A stretch of 64,000 nt of DNA from Phocaeicola faecium (GTDB taxonomy: Bacteria; Bacteroidota; Bacteroidia; Bacteroidales; Bacteroidaceae): the NCBI RefSeq assembly GCF_014837055.1, contig NZ_JACSPQ010000001.1, forward strand, positions 237,035-301,034, given 5' to 3'. Positions 1 to 8,529 of this stretch are shown in pieces. Every line of letters starts with the position of its first letter. Positions within the stretch are counted from its first letter, which is position 1. A model generated the notes under the pieces. That model did not search any database. It was not told the origin of the DNA and saw only the letters and a list, made by a program, of their open reading frames with translations. Position numbers and translations under genes: made by a program.

Positions 1-1839
1 GCAGATGGAAAAGGCGTACAAATCTTGATTTTCCCGGAGTTGAATCTTACCGGCTATTCGTGCGGCGATTTGTTCGGCCAGCAAATCCTGTTGGAAGAGG
101 CTGAGCTTGCCCTGATGCAGATTATGAATAACACGCGCCAGTTTGACATCATATCTATTGTGGGTATGCCGGTAGTGGTAAACTCTACGCTTTTAAATTG
201 TGCGGTAGTCTTTCAGAAGGGCAAAATATTGGGGGTAGTGCCTAAAACCTATTTGCCTAATTACAAAGAATTTTATGAGCAGCGCTGGTTCGCTTCGGCA
301 GACGCTCATCCTGATACTACGATGGTTCGTCTCTGCGGCCAGTTGGTTAAAGTTAGCAGGAATTTACTGTTTGATACCCCCGACGTCTGTTTCGGAGTTG
401 AAATATGCGAAGATGTATGGGCGCCCATACCTCCCAGTTCGGAGCTGGTACTTAAAGGAGCCGAGATTATCTTCAACATGTCTGCCGATACGGAAAACAT
501 TTGCAAACACCAATATTTGCGCTCGCTGTTGAGCCAGCAGTCGGCACGCTGTCTTGCGGGGTATGTTTTTGCCTCTTCGGGTTTCGGCGAATCGACCACC
601 GATGTGGTGTTTGCCGGCAATGCGCTGATTTATGAAAACGGTACATTGTTGGCTGCCTCTGAACGTTTTTCGTTCGAAGAGCAACTGGTTTCCACCGAAA
701 TAGACGTTGAGCGTTTGCGTGGAGAACGTCTGACGAATACCACTTTTGCTGCCGCCGTGCGTAAATATTCCCAGTCGGGCGGGCAGCATATATCCACCGA
801 ACTTGTTCCGTCGCGCGGGCTGATACTTACCCGTCCGATAGATGCGCATCCGTTTGTTCCTGCCGGTGGCAAACTGTTGGACGAACGTTGCGAGGAAATA
901 TTCTCGATACAGGTGGCAGGACTGGCAAAACGGTTGGTGCATACGAATTGCAGAAACGTGGTGGTAGGCATATCCGGCGGGTTAGATTCGACGTTGGCTC
1001 TGCTGGTTTGTGTGAAAACATTTGACAAATTGGGCTTGCCTCGCAAGGGAATTACCGGCATCACGATGCCGGGCTTCGGAACAACCGACCGTACGTATAA
1101 CAATGCGATTGCGCTGATGGGTTCGTTGCAGGTAACCACGAAAGAAATCAGCATAAAAGATGCCTGTATCCAGCATTTCCAAGACATCGAACAAGATATG
1201 TCCGTTCATGATGTGACATACGAAAACGGGCAGGCGCGCGAACGTACCCAAATTTTGATGGACTATGCCAATAAAGTGGGCGGACTTGTTATCGGGACGG
1301 GCGACCTTTCGGAGCTGGCTTTGGGATGGGCAACCTACAACGGTGACCACATGTCAATGTATGGCGTGAATGTAAGTATTCCTAAAACGTTGGTGCGTTA
1401 CTTGGTAAATTGGGTGGCACAGACGGGAGTGGATGTGCTTTCGCGAAACACGTTGCTTGATATCATCGACACGCCGATAAGTCCCGAACTGATTCCGGCA
1501 GACGAAAATGGAAACATTAAGCAGAAAACGGAAGACCTTGTAGGTCCATACGAGCTGCATGATTTCTTCTTGTTCCATTTCCTGCGCTTCGGTTCGCGTC
1601 CGGCAAAGATTTTCTACTTGGCAGAAATAGCTTTCAAAGGCGTGTACGACAGTACGACGATAAAAAAATGGCTGACCACTTTCTTCCGCCGTTTCTTCTC
1701 GCAGCAGTTTAAGCGCTCTTGTCTGCCCGACGGTCCGAAAGTAGGTTCGGTTTCTTTAAGTCCGCGCGGCGACTGGCGTATGCCGAGCGACGCGAGTGCG
1801 GCTTTATGGTTAAAAGAGTGTGAAGAATTACAGGCATAA
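1..1839 (+). CDS. nadE: Glutamine-dependent NAD+ synthetase, 5'-truncated by the window edge
   Basis: It converts nicotinic acid adenine dinucleotide to NAD+ with ATP, using ammonia released from glutamine. The frame is open from base 1 and the true start lies upstream; 612 residues are visible and perhaps 30 are missing. The N-terminal part is a nitrilase-type glutaminase: the Glu is in FPEL, the Lys in VVPKTYLPNYKEF and the Cys in GVEICEDVW. The C-terminal synthetase carries the PP-loop SGGLDST. It converges with the minus-strand operon that follows, and its stop codon lies inside a hairpin. Identification is secure. Confidence 0.96.
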   Translation, partial: ADGKGVQILIFPELNLTGYSCGDLFGQQILLEEAELALMQIMNNTRQFDIISIVGMPVVVNSTLLNCAVVFQKGKILGVVPKTYLPNYKEFYEQRWFASADAHPDTTMVRLCGQLVKVSRNLLFDTPDVCFGVEICEDVWAPIPPSSELVLKGAEIIFNMSADTENICKHQYLRSLLSQQSARCLAGYVFASSGFGESTTDVVFAGNALIYENGTLLAASERFSFEEQLVSTEIDVERLRGERLTNTTFAAAVRKYSQSGGQHISTELVPSRGLILTRPIDAHPFVPAGGKLLDERCEEIFSIQVAGLAKRLVHTNCRNVVVGISGGLDSTLALLVCVKTFDKLGLPRKGITGITMPGFGTTDRTYNNAIALMGSLQVTTKEISIKDACIQHFQDIEQDMSVHDVTYENGQARERTQILMDYANKVGGLVIGTGDLSELALGWATYNGDHMSMYGVNVSIPKTLVRYLVNWVAQTGVDVLSRNTLLDIIDTPISPELIPADENGNIKQKTEDLVGPYELHDFFLFHFLRFGSRPAKIFYLAEIAFKGVYDSTTIKKWLTTFFRRFFSQQFKRSCLPDGPKVGSVSLSPRGDWRMPSDASAALWLKECEELQA

Positions 1840-1896
1840 TCATTTTGATTATGCCTGATAAAAAGATAGGACAGGCTCTCTTAGGGCCTGTCGTTT
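1831..1896. terminator. Tandem hairpins between convergent genes
   Basis: A perfect 12-bp stem (1831-1842 with 1846-1857, 3-nt loop) spans the nadE stop codon. A second 7-bp stem (1870-1876 with 1886-1892) overlaps the 3' end of the opposing hydrolase gene. On the minus strand the second stem is followed by CTATCTTTTT, which suits termination of the minus-strand operon. Confidence 0.5.
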
Positions 1897-2846
1897 AAAT
1901 TATCTTCAACAAAGCGTTTTACACGCTGTGTGTATTCCTCGGGATAAAGCAGGTAAGAAGTGGCATGTCCGGCATTGGGGACAATCCATAAGGCTTTCGG
2001 ATCAGGTTTGGCTTTATATACTTCGTATACCATCCATGTAGGAACAAAGTCGTCTTTGTCGCCGTGGATGAAAAGCATGGGCTTATGGCAGCGGGCTATT
2101 TGTTTCTCAGCCGATGCTTCGTGGAAATTCCATCCGTTTTTCCATTGGCAGAGCCAGCTTGCCGTGTAAAGCAATGGGAAAGGAGGCAGCCCGAACCGCT
2201 CTTTCAGTTCTTTGCTGAACTGTTCCCATACGCTGGTATATCCGCAATCCTCTACAAAACAACGAACATACGCCGGAAGTTGCTCACCTGAGAGCATCAT
2301 GGTAGTAGCCGCTCCCATCGAAATGCCATGCACCACAGCTTCTATCGAATCCCCAAAAAGGGCAGGAGCAGTATCAATCCACTGCATAACATCTTTGCGG
2401 TCGAGCCATCCCATTTGGAGGGCATTGCCTCCGCTTAAACCTGAGTAGCGCAAGTCCGGTAAAAGGATATTGTAATCAAGCGAACGATTATACATGTACC
2501 CGATGTGGAACATGCGAATAGCATTATCCGTATACCCGTGGACGATAACCGCAGTTTCTTTCCGCGGGCGTGAAGCACGAGCATAAAAGGCATGGAGGCG
2601 TGTTCCGTCGGGTGCAGTAATAAACGTATCGCGAAGCGCATGAGCATTTTGCAGGCTGTCTACCCACGGTGTTATCTGTGGGTACATCTCTTCCATATAG
2701 GTAAGAGAACCTGCCATATCCTTCCCCCGGTTTTCAGGGCTCAAGGCGTATTTAAGCATATAAAAACTGCCTCCCACAGTTCCGGCAATCAAGACCAGTA
2801 GCGTAATGCCTAAGCTAAGAGCGGTAGTTCGTTTGTTCATACACAT
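1881..2846 (-). CDS. Membrane-anchored alpha/beta hydrolase
   Basis: A serine hydrolase of unknown substrate. An N-terminal hydrophobic segment (about residues 8-30) suggests an inner-membrane anchor with the catalytic domain outside the cytoplasm. The nucleophile is Ser176 in GISMG, the acid is Asp265 or Asp266 in HGDKDD, and the base is His294 in NAGH. The oxyanion-region HGYTDN precedes them. It is the last gene of the phoH-purC-menG-aroE operon, starting 4 nt after the aroE stop. A second ATG two codons downstream (2840) is an equally good start. Related family members are annotated only as alpha/beta hydrolases, so no substrate is proposed. Confidence 0.85.
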   Translation of the reverse strand: MCMNKRTTALSLGITLLVLIAGTVGGSFYMLKYALSPENRGKDMAGSLTYMEEMYPQITPWVDSLQNAHALRDTFITAPDGTRLHAFYARASRPRKETAVIVHGYTDNAIRMFHIGYMYNRSLDYNILLPDLRYSGLSGGNALQMGWLDRKDVMQWIDTAPALFGDSIEAVVHGISMGAATTMMLSGEQLPAYVRCFVEDCGYTSVWEQFSKELKERFGLPPFPLLYTASWLCQWKNGWNFHEASAEKQIARCHKPMLFIHGDKDDFVPTWMVYEVYKAKPDPKALWIVPNAGHATSYLLYPEEYTQRVKRFVEDNLNDRP

Positions 2847-2850
2847 TTAC

Positions 2851-3597
2851 TCATTGATTCCAAATATCCCATGCACTGAACGCCTGAAGTAAAAGCATCT
2901 CAAGTCCGTTTTTAACCGTAGCTCCACGGTCTTCACCTTTTTTCATAAAAAGAGTAGTGTCGGGGTTATACAGCAAATCGTAAAGCAGATGTTGTGAAGT
3001 GAGGCAATCATAAGGAATATCCGGACAAACATCGGCTTGCGGATACATGCCCACGGGCGTGCAGTTGACGATAACTTTATATTCGTCCATGATTTCCGGC
3101 GTCAGTTCGGCATACGTAACCGTATTGTCATTATGCCGGCTCCGCGAAACGAACAGGGTTTGCAGGCCTAAATGCTTCAGTCCGCAATCAACAGCTTTCG
3201 ATGAGCCTCCGGTACCTAAAATCAATGCTTTCTGATGGCAAGGTTCCAGAAGCGGCTCGATAGAGCGTGTAAATCCGATGACATCAGAGTTATATCCTAC
3301 AAGTTTGATTTTGTTTTTCGAGTTGCGTACCAGCTTGATAACGTTCACAGCTCCAATAGCGGCAGCATCTTTGTCCAGTTCGTCAAGGTAAGAGATAACC
3401 TTTTCTTTATACGGTATCGTAACGTTTATTCCGGCAAGATTAGGTGTCGAATTAATAATCTTGGGAAACTCTTCGATAGTAGGGATTTCAAAATTAACGT
3501 ATTCGGCGTCGATATTTTCGGAACGGAACTTCTCATTAAAGAAGTTCTTTGAAAAAGAATGTCCGAGCGGATATCCGATTAAGCCATATTTTTTCAT
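2851..3597 (-). CDS. aroE: Shikimate dehydrogenase
   Basis: It reduces 3-dehydroshikimate to shikimate with NADPH in aromatic amino acid synthesis. The length of 248 aa is normal for the short AroE form. The N-terminus holds the substrate motif GYPLGHSFS, followed by the catalytic-lysine segment NVTIPYKEKV and the NADP-binding loop LGTGGSSKAV. The gene lies 21 nt after menG and 4 nt before the hydrolase, so it is co-transcribed with both. Shikimate-derived chorismate also feeds menaquinone synthesis, which connects it to menG upstream. Confidence 0.95.
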   Translation of the reverse strand: MKKYGLIGYPLGHSFSKNFFNEKFRSENIDAEYVNFEIPTIEEFPKIINSTPNLAGINVTIPYKEKVISYLDELDKDAAAIGAVNVIKLVRNSKNKIKLVGYNSDVIGFTRSIEPLLEPCHQKALILGTGGSSKAVDCGLKHLGLQTLFVSRSRHNDNTVTYAELTPEIMDEYKVIVNCTPVGMYPQADVCPDIPYDCLTSQHLLYDLLYNPDTTLFMKKGEDRGATVKNGLEMLLLQAFSAWDIWNQ

Positions 3598-3618
3598 CTG
3601 TGTAAAGGGTTAAAAAGA

Positions 3619-4356
3619 TTATTTAGTAGCAAAATAGAGCGTACAAATCCCCAACGTGAGGCGTTCGAATTTAACTTGGCTGAACCCTGCCTTGCGTATG
3701 ATTTCTGTCATTATTTCTCCTTGCGGAAAGGCTTTGATTGATTGGGGCAGGTATGTGTAGGCACTTCGGTCTTTCGAAAGCATTTTTCCCAATGTGGGGA
3801 TAACTATTTTAGAGTAGAGTGCATAGAGTTGTTTCATGGGAAACTTCTCCGGCGTGGATAGTTCAAGTATAACTAAATGTCCGCCCGGTATGAGTACGCG
3901 GTACATTTCTTTCAATCCTCGGTCTAAATCTTCAAAGTTTCTTACTCCAAATGCCACGGTGATGGCATCGAAGCGGTTTTCCTGAAAAGAGAGTGAGGTA
4001 CAGTCTTCTTTTGCAAAAGAAATCCGGTTGCTTAGTCCGGCTTGTTTTACTTTTTCCCTTCCTATATTCATCATTCCTTCCGAGATGTCAGTTCCAATAA
4101 GCTCTTTGGGCTGAAGTACCCGACATGCTTGGATAGCGAAGTCGCCGGTTCCCGTGGCTACATCCATGATGTGTTGCGGGTGGAAAGGCTTTAACAGATT
4201 GATGGCTTTACGTCGCCAGCACTTGTCTATGTTCCATGACAACGCATGATTGAGCGTGTCGTATGCCGGAGCGATATGGTCGAACATCTTTTCCACTTGT
4301 GCGGCTTTACTTTCGCTTTTGTTATAGGGTTTGATGTTTTCTTGAGGGTAGTTCAT
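3619..4356 (-). CDS. ubiE: Demethylmenaquinone methyltransferase (UbiE/MenG)
   Basis: It is a class I SAM-dependent methyltransferase that methylates demethylmenaquinone in the last step of menaquinone synthesis. The SAM-binding motif VATGTGDFA is at about residues 65-73. The UbiE signature region [13 protein letters not shown] follows near residue 130. The length of 245 aa is normal. Bacteroidales make menaquinone and not ubiquinone, so the menaquinone reaction is the likely one. It is separated from purC by an 85-nt gap that contains a hairpin. Confidence 0.94.
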   Translation of the reverse strand: MNYPQENIKPYNKSESKAAQVEKMFDHIAPAYDTLNHALSWNIDKCWRRKAINLLKPFHPQHIMDVATGTGDFAIQACRVLQPKELIGTDISEGMMNIGREKVKQAGLSNRISFAKEDCTSLSFQENRFDAITVAFGVRNFEDLDRGLKEMYRVLIPGGHLVILELSTPEKFPMKQLYALYSKIVIPTLGKMLSKDRSAYTYLPQSIKAFPQGEIMTEIIRKAGFSQVKFERLTLGICTLYFATK

Positions 4357-4383
4357 GTTATGGAAGATTGAAGAAATTATAAT

Positions 4384-4413
4384 TTCGGGGCGTGTATCGA
4401 AACACGTCCCGAA
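4384..4413 (-). other. Intra-operon hairpin between purC and ubiE
   Basis: A 12-bp stem (4384-4395 with 4402-4413, one G-U, 6-nt loop) sits in the only sizeable gap of this operon. No T-tract follows on the minus strand. It could be a processing or stability site, or a weak attenuator, more than a true terminator. Confidence 0.4.
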
Positions 4414-4441
4414 ACGTATGTCGTAGGGTTGGATGGTATTG

Positions 4442-5389
4442 TTATTTCTCTAAAAAGTCGAGAACATTCTTTTCAATACGCTCTGCCAAATGTGCTGTAT
4501 CAGCTTTTACGAATGTTTCGCCTGTGATATGTTCGTATAATTCGATATATCTGTCGCTGATAGAAGTTACGATTTGCGGAGTCATTTCGGGCACTTGTTG
4601 TCCTTCCCGTCCTTGAAATCCGTTAGCCATCAACCACTCGCGGACAAATTCTTTTGAAAGCTGTTTCTGAGGTTCTTCTTTTTCGAATCGTTCCTGATAG
4701 CCTTCCAGATAGAAATAGCGGCTTGAGTCCGGAGTATGGATTTCATCCATCAGATAAATTTGTCCGTTATGCTTGCCAAATTCGTATTTGGTATCTACAA
4801 GGATAAGACCACGTTCGGCAGCCATTTGCGTACCGCGTTCGAATAAGGCGAGGGTGTATTTTTCTAAAGTGGCATATTCTTCGGGAGTAGCCAGTCCGCG
4901 TGCCAAGATTTCTTCTTTCGAGATATCTTCATCGTGCATACCCATTTCGGCTTTTGTAGTCGGAGTAATAATGGGGTGGGGGAATTTTTCGTTTTCACGC
5001 ATTCCTTCCGGCAAGCGTACGCCGCAAATCTCACGGGCACCGGCTTTGTAAGCACGCCATGCGCTTCCGCACAAGTATCCGCGTACGATCATTTCTACCG
5101 GGAATCCTTCACACATAACGCCTACGGTCACCATTGGGTCGGGTGTAGCAAGTTTCCAGTTCGGGCAGATGTCTTGTGTAGCATCAAGAAATTTGGCAGC
5201 AATCTGATTCAGCATTTGTCCTTTGTAAGGAATACCTTCGGGCAATACTACATCGAATGCCGATATACGGTCTGTTGCAACCATTACTAACTTCTCATTA
5301 TTGATGTTATATACATCACGTACTTTCCCGTGATACACGTTTACTTGTCCCGGAAAGTGATAATCTGTTTTTGTTAATGCTTGACTCAT
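4442..5389 (-). CDS. purC: SAICAR synthase (phosphoribosylaminoimidazole-succinocarboxamide synthase)
   Basis: It joins aspartate to CAIR with ATP in de novo purine synthesis. The protein has 315 aa, the longer form. The N-terminal HGKVRDVY and [20 protein letters not shown] motifs are diagnostic. The substrate segment [15 protein letters not shown] lies near residue 115. Its ATG overlaps the phoH stop by 4 nt, which implies translational coupling. Identification is secure. Confidence 0.96.
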   Translation of the reverse strand: MSQALTKTDYHFPGQVNVYHGKVRDVYNINNEKLVMVATDRISAFDVVLPEGIPYKGQMLNQIAAKFLDATQDICPNWKLATPDPMVTVGVMCEGFPVEMIVRGYLCGSAWRAYKAGAREICGVRLPEGMRENEKFPHPIITPTTKAEMGMHDEDISKEEILARGLATPEEYATLEKYTLALFERGTQMAAERGLILVDTKYEFGKHNGQIYLMDEIHTPDSSRYFYLEGYQERFEKEEPQKQLSKEFVREWLMANGFQGREGQQVPEMTPQIVTSISDRYIELYEHITGETFVKADTAHLAERIEKNVLDFLEK

Positions 5390-6351
5390 TTCTCTATTTG
5401 TTTTTTAGTGAAAGAATTTTCTTCGTATTTTTCGTACGCTTCTACGATGCGTGTTACCAGCTTGTGGCGTACAATGTCTTTTTTGTTCATTTCCACGAAA
5501 CTGATGCCTTTTACATCTTTAAGTATCTTCATCGCTTGTTTCAGTCCCGATGTTTGTGACGCCGGAAGGTCTATTTGAGTCATGTCGCCCGTCACAATCA
5601 TTTTAGTGTTTGTACCCATGCGGGTAAGAAACATTTTTATTTGTTGCGTGGTTGTATTCTGGGCTTCATCGAGGATGACCACCGCGTCGTTCAGCGTCCG
5701 TCCTCTCATGAATGCAAGTGGAGCTATTTGAATCACATTCAGTTCCATGTATTCTTTCAGCTTGGCAGCGGGAATCATGTCTTGCAGGGCGTCATAGAGC
5801 GGCTGTAAGTAAGGGTCTATTTTGTCTTTCATGTCGCCCGGAAGAAATCCCAGCTTTTCGCCGGCTTCTACGGCAGGGCGGCTCAAGATGATTTTGCGTA
5901 TTTCTTTGTTCTTGAGTGCGCGTACCGCAAGGGCTATGGCGGTATAGGTTTTTCCTGACCCTGCCGGACCGATAGCGAATACCATATCGTTTTTTTCGAA
6001 CTCTTTTACCAGTTTCTGTTGATTTTCACTGCGCGGAGTTATTGGTTTTCCGGTTACGCTAAATACGATGGCATCTCCTTTCCTTTCTATTTCGGGCGAA
6101 TTGCCTTTGACGATATCTAACAATGCCTCTTCATTAAGCGAATTGTAAGCCACGCAATGTTTTTCCAAAGCAGTAATGGCATCTTCGAATGCACACATTT
6201 CTTCTTCATCTCCCATTACTTTGATAACGTTTCCGCGTGCTACGATTCGTAATTTTGGAAATAATGCCTTTATCATTTGTATATTAGCATTATTCACTCC
6301 ATAAAAAACAACCGGGTCTACGTCTTCTAAAACTATATGTTTCTCTATCAT
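5386..6351 (-). CDS. PhoH-like ATPase
   Basis: A cytoplasmic P-loop NTPase of the PhoH family, linked in other bacteria to RNA metabolism and ribosome maturation. Walker A is GPAGSGKTY near residue 130 and Walker B is VVILDEAQN near residue 225. The N-terminal ~100 residues form the domain usual in PhoH2/YbeZ-like proteins. It is the first gene of the five-gene minus-strand operon and overlaps purC by 4 nt. The physiological substrate is not established for the family. Confidence 0.92.
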   Translation of the reverse strand: MIEKHIVLEDVDPVVFYGVNNANIQMIKALFPKLRIVARGNVIKVMGDEEEMCAFEDAITALEKHCVAYNSLNEEALLDIVKGNSPEIERKGDAIVFSVTGKPITPRSENQQKLVKEFEKNDMVFAIGPAGSGKTYTAIALAVRALKNKEIRKIILSRPAVEAGEKLGFLPGDMKDKIDPYLQPLYDALQDMIPAAKLKEYMELNVIQIAPLAFMRGRTLNDAVVILDEAQNTTTQQIKMFLTRMGTNTKMIVTGDMTQIDLPASQTSGLKQAMKILKDVKGISFVEMNKKDIVRHKLVTRIVEAYEKYEENSFTKKQIEK

Positions 6352-6391
6352 TTACCTATTTTGCTATGCTTGTCTCTGTTTCAATTTTCTG

Positions 6392-6399
6392 CAAATTTA
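6392..6399 (-). promoter_or_regulatory. -7 element for the phoH operon
   Basis: On the minus strand this reads TAAATTTG, matching TAnnTTTG, about 40 nt before the phoH ATG. No clear -33 TTTG is seen. Confidence 0.5.
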
Positions 6400-6498
6400 A
6401 TCATTACTTTTGATTGTTGGACGATTGCGAGTTTATATTTTGAAACATTTCTGCATATCGTGAATGTTTTCACCGGCGTTCCGCAGTACGATGTATAG

Positions 6499-7125
6499 TT
6501 AAAGTCGGCAAAAGAGAGATACGAAAAATGGCACGGAGAGGTCGATAAGGATACCGTGGAAAATAGCCACGGGTATCATTTCTTTCCCTGAAAAGCGTGA
6601 AATCATGGGTAGTACCACGTCCATCGAGTTGACTCCTGCTGCCGAGATGGGCGCAAGTTTACCGAAGTAGCGCACCAGCAGGGGTGTACCCAGCAGTGCC
6701 ATCATTTCGCGGAAAATATTGGCGAGCAGGGCTATCGTACCCAGTTCCGTGGCAAGCTGGATGCCCAGCGATGCCTCTTTAAACTGTGTGATGAGGATGG
6801 ACGACAGTGAGTAATAGGCAAATCCGCTGCCCACCGCCATGCAGTCGAACACGCTCCATTTCGTCAGCAAAAAGCTGGCACATGCCGAAAACAGCAGCGT
6901 GCCGCTTATTGTCGCAAGGGGGATGAGCAAAAACTTCCACCGGATTTCTTTCACAAGATTTTTAAGGTTAGGATTTGAACCGATATTCAGCCCCACTTGC
7001 AACATTAATGCGTAAAGTACATACGTAGAAAGATGGGAGTTTTGCCAATCGGCAGGAAGTATGCCGGTTGTACCCAATACACAACCTACTATGAAAACGC
7101 ACAAAACTATTAAGCTACCTTTCAT
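6499..7125 (-). CDS. LysO-like exporter, C-terminal half (DUF340 family)
   Basis: A 208-aa integral membrane protein with about six hydrophobic segments. It matches the C-terminal part of LysO (YbjE), the E. coli lysine exporter. The core includes LMLQVGLNIGSNPNL and the acidic region PLAPISAAGVNSMDVVLP-like segment near residues 160-180. Its ATG overlaps the stop of the upstream small gene by 4 nt, so the two are probably translated together. In E. coli LysO is one chain; here the N-terminal helices are supplied by the separate upstream gene. Substrate (lysine or a related cation) is inferred from the family. Confidence 0.82.
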   Translation of the reverse strand: MKGSLIVLCVFIVGCVLGTTGILPADWQNSHLSTYVLYALMLQVGLNIGSNPNLKNLVKEIRWKFLLIPLATISGTLLFSACASFLLTKWSVFDCMAVGSGFAYYSLSSILITQFKEASLGIQLATELGTIALLANIFREMMALLGTPLLVRYFGKLAPISAAGVNSMDVVLPMISRFSGKEMIPVAIFHGILIDLSVPFFVSLFCRL

Positions 7126-7400
7126 TGTTTACCTCCTTTCTTGAAAAACAGTTTCAGTACCATCCACGATGCGAGGATACTACCACACGTTGCCGAAACA
7201 GCAATGATTGCCGCCTGCCACCCGAACGTGCCAAGATTGTCAATTATTTGTTTATTTGAGCCTATTGAAATACCTAAAATAAAAAGTAAAAGCACGATGG
7301 TACATGAGATGGTTTTTTCTGTTTTCTTTAAAAAAGAGATATTCTTGAACAGGTAGCCGATAGCCACACCTGTAAACATGATTCCTATGATGGTAAACAT
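7122..7400 (-). CDS. LysO-like exporter, N-terminal small subunit
   Basis: A 92-aa membrane protein with three hydrophobic segments, including LLLFILGISIGSNKQI, the pattern of the N-terminal part of LysO/DUF340 proteins. The frame is open far upstream, but I place the start at the ATG at 7400. There MFTIIGIMFTGVAIGY begins a typical first helix, and the upstream frame has no membrane-protein character. It overlaps the next gene by 4 nt. It probably pairs with that product to form one transporter. Confidence 0.78.
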   Translation of the reverse strand: MFTIIGIMFTGVAIGYLFKNISFLKKTEKTISCTIVLLLFILGISIGSNKQIIDNLGTFGWQAAIIAVSATCGSILASWMVLKLFFKKGGKQ

Positions 7401-7647
7401 AACACAAACGTTTTTAAGTTTATACTTGCTTTTTACACGAAACAACACCGCGCCGGAATTCTGTATGAGCTTTCGCGCGTGATACATAGTAATTATATGT
7501 GCAGAGAAACTTAGCGGAAACCGCTTACCCAGTGAATGCACGCAATGCGGTAACCGTGCGCCTCTGGTAAAGGCGTCATGTTTCGCAGACTTTTATATGT
7601 TAGCATTCTTTTCATGGGTTTAATCAGATTGTGTTATTTGGGTTTTG
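7401..7647 (-). promoter_or_regulatory. Long structured 5' leader of the LysO-like genes
   Basis: The promoter at 7654-7685 predicts a leader of about 250 nt. It contains several short hairpins: AGCGG/CCGCT with a 3-nt loop at 7513-7525, CGGU/ACCG near 7549-7557, and CGCC/GGCG near 7557-7577. It also encloses a 34-codon open frame. I looked for the lysine-riboswitch core and did not find it. A cis-regulatory RNA is likely but the class is unknown. Confidence 0.4.
7511..7615 (-). CDS. Possible 34-codon leader ORF
   Basis: An ATG-initiated frame of 34 codons ends in TAA within the long leader. The product is basic and ends in GYRIACIHWVSGFR. The stop codon lies in a 5-bp hairpin. It could be a leader peptide, or the sequence could be an RNA structure or interspersed repeat that happens to be open. 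No function is assigned. Confidence 0.25.
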   Translation of the reverse strand: MKRMLTYKSLRNMTPLPEAHGYRIACIHWVSGFR

Positions 7648-7653
7648 TGAGTG

Positions 7654-7685
7654 CAAAGATAAACACTTTCTGTATATTTTCCAAA
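7654..7685 (-). promoter_or_regulatory. Bacteroidota-type promoter for the LysO-like genes
   Basis: On the minus strand TTTG (7682-7685) is followed by 20 nt and TATCTTTG (7654-7661). Both elements match the consensus. Transcription should begin near 7647-7650. Confidence 0.75.
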
Positions 7686-7711
7686 TATTTATAAGATTTA
7701 AGTGACAAAAG

Positions 7712-7750
7712 AAAGCATTCAAGAGGGTATTCGTTTCTTGAATGCTTTTT
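7712..7750 (-). terminator. Terminator downstream of the 7799-8206 gene
   Basis: A perfect 12-bp stem (7712-7723 with 7737-7748, 13-nt loop). On the minus strand it is followed by CTTTTGT. It ends the 7799-8206 transcript before the next promoter. Confidence 0.6.
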
Positions 7751-7798
7751 AAGGTTGTGAGTTTTCGGTAGTGAAACTCGAAATATTATTTTACTTTT

Positions 7799-8206
7799 CT
7801 ATTTGTCTCTTTTACGAACAAACTTTAGCGATTCCAAAAAAGCGGAACTGTCTTGGGGGTGTAACACGATTTTTTCTTGTGCGTTGTAATAGATAATAAC
7901 GCGATTGAACAGGAAACCTTTTTCCAAAATGATGTTATCTATTTCCAGAATATGAATGGTTTCATAAAAGAGGCTATATGAAAGTTTGTAGACCAGCTTT
8001 TTTTCATCGGTAATCATAATTTTCATTCTATGAATAAAGATATAATAGATGAATATGCAAGGAATCCCCCACGTTGGCACGTTATATAGTGTTTCGGTAA
8101 TGTTCCGCGTGACTGCGTAATAAACCGAAAGAAGCAGGAGGAAGACAGCGAATAAGCCGAATGCATACCACAATTTATATTTGGGGTTGACCTGTATCAC
8201 TTTCAT
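7799..8206 (-). CDS. Small membrane protein with a possible bacterial PH-like domain
   Basis: A 135-aa protein with two N-terminal membrane segments (about residues 12-32 and 45-62). A cytoplasmic C-terminal half of alternating beta-type sequence follows (MITDEKKLVYKLS, IDNIILEKGF, IIYYNAQEKIVLHPQD). This layout resembles membrane-anchored bacterial PH-domain proteins. I chose the ATG at 8206 (MKVIQVNPKYKLW) over the longer frame to 8266, because the extension adds only a hydrophobic stretch in AT-rich sequence. Function is unknown. Confidence 0.6.
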   Translation of the reverse strand: MKVIQVNPKYKLWYAFGLFAVFLLLLSVYYAVTRNITETLYNVPTWGIPCIFIYYIFIHRMKIMITDEKKLVYKLSYSLFYETIHILEIDNIILEKGFLFNRVIIYYNAQEKIVLHPQDSSAFLESLKFVRKRDK

Positions 8207-8529
8207 AATATATGCTATGTGAGTTGTACATATTTCAAATATAAGAAGAAGTAAGTAAATAAGCAAAGCAGCTTTTTGATTTTTTTGTTTTTACTTTATT
8301 AATAAGTAAATTCACTTTCTTCTATGACTATTGGGCAATTCGGTTATCGGCTGTAATAGTATACATGAATGATTTTTTCCGCTGGTTTACAGTTCTGATA
8401 TATAACCCATTTTTGCCACGTTGCCCGATAAGTTTAAAATGCTACCGCAAGAAATTAAAGTTTATATGGTCAGAATCTGAAAAATTCTAAGTATCTTTGC
8501 ACACATATATTATTTTACTTAGAACATAT
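8207..8529. other. Intergenic region between divergent genes
   Basis: It holds the guaA promoter (8492-8499) and AT-rich sequence upstream of the minus-strand gene. CTACCGCAAG at 8442-8451, followed 22 bp later by ATATGGTCAG, faintly resembles the 22-bp box arrays found elsewhere. That resemblance is too weak to call. Confidence 0.5.
8492..8499 (+). promoter_or_regulatory. -7 element for guaA
   Basis: TATCTTTG, 30 nt before the chosen guaA ATG at 8530. It overlaps the alternative upstream start at 8497, which argues against that start. Confidence 0.65.

Noticed and set aside
7401..7647. Lysine riboswitch upstream of the LysO-like genes
   Set aside because: A GAGGCGC-like stretch is present, but the conserved five-way-junction core, the GCCGAAG-type segment and the downstream helices are not recognisable.
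8437..8473. Another box array upstream of guaA
   Set aside because: One good box (CTACCGCAAG) and one weak box 22 bp away; the flanks and other two boxes are missing.
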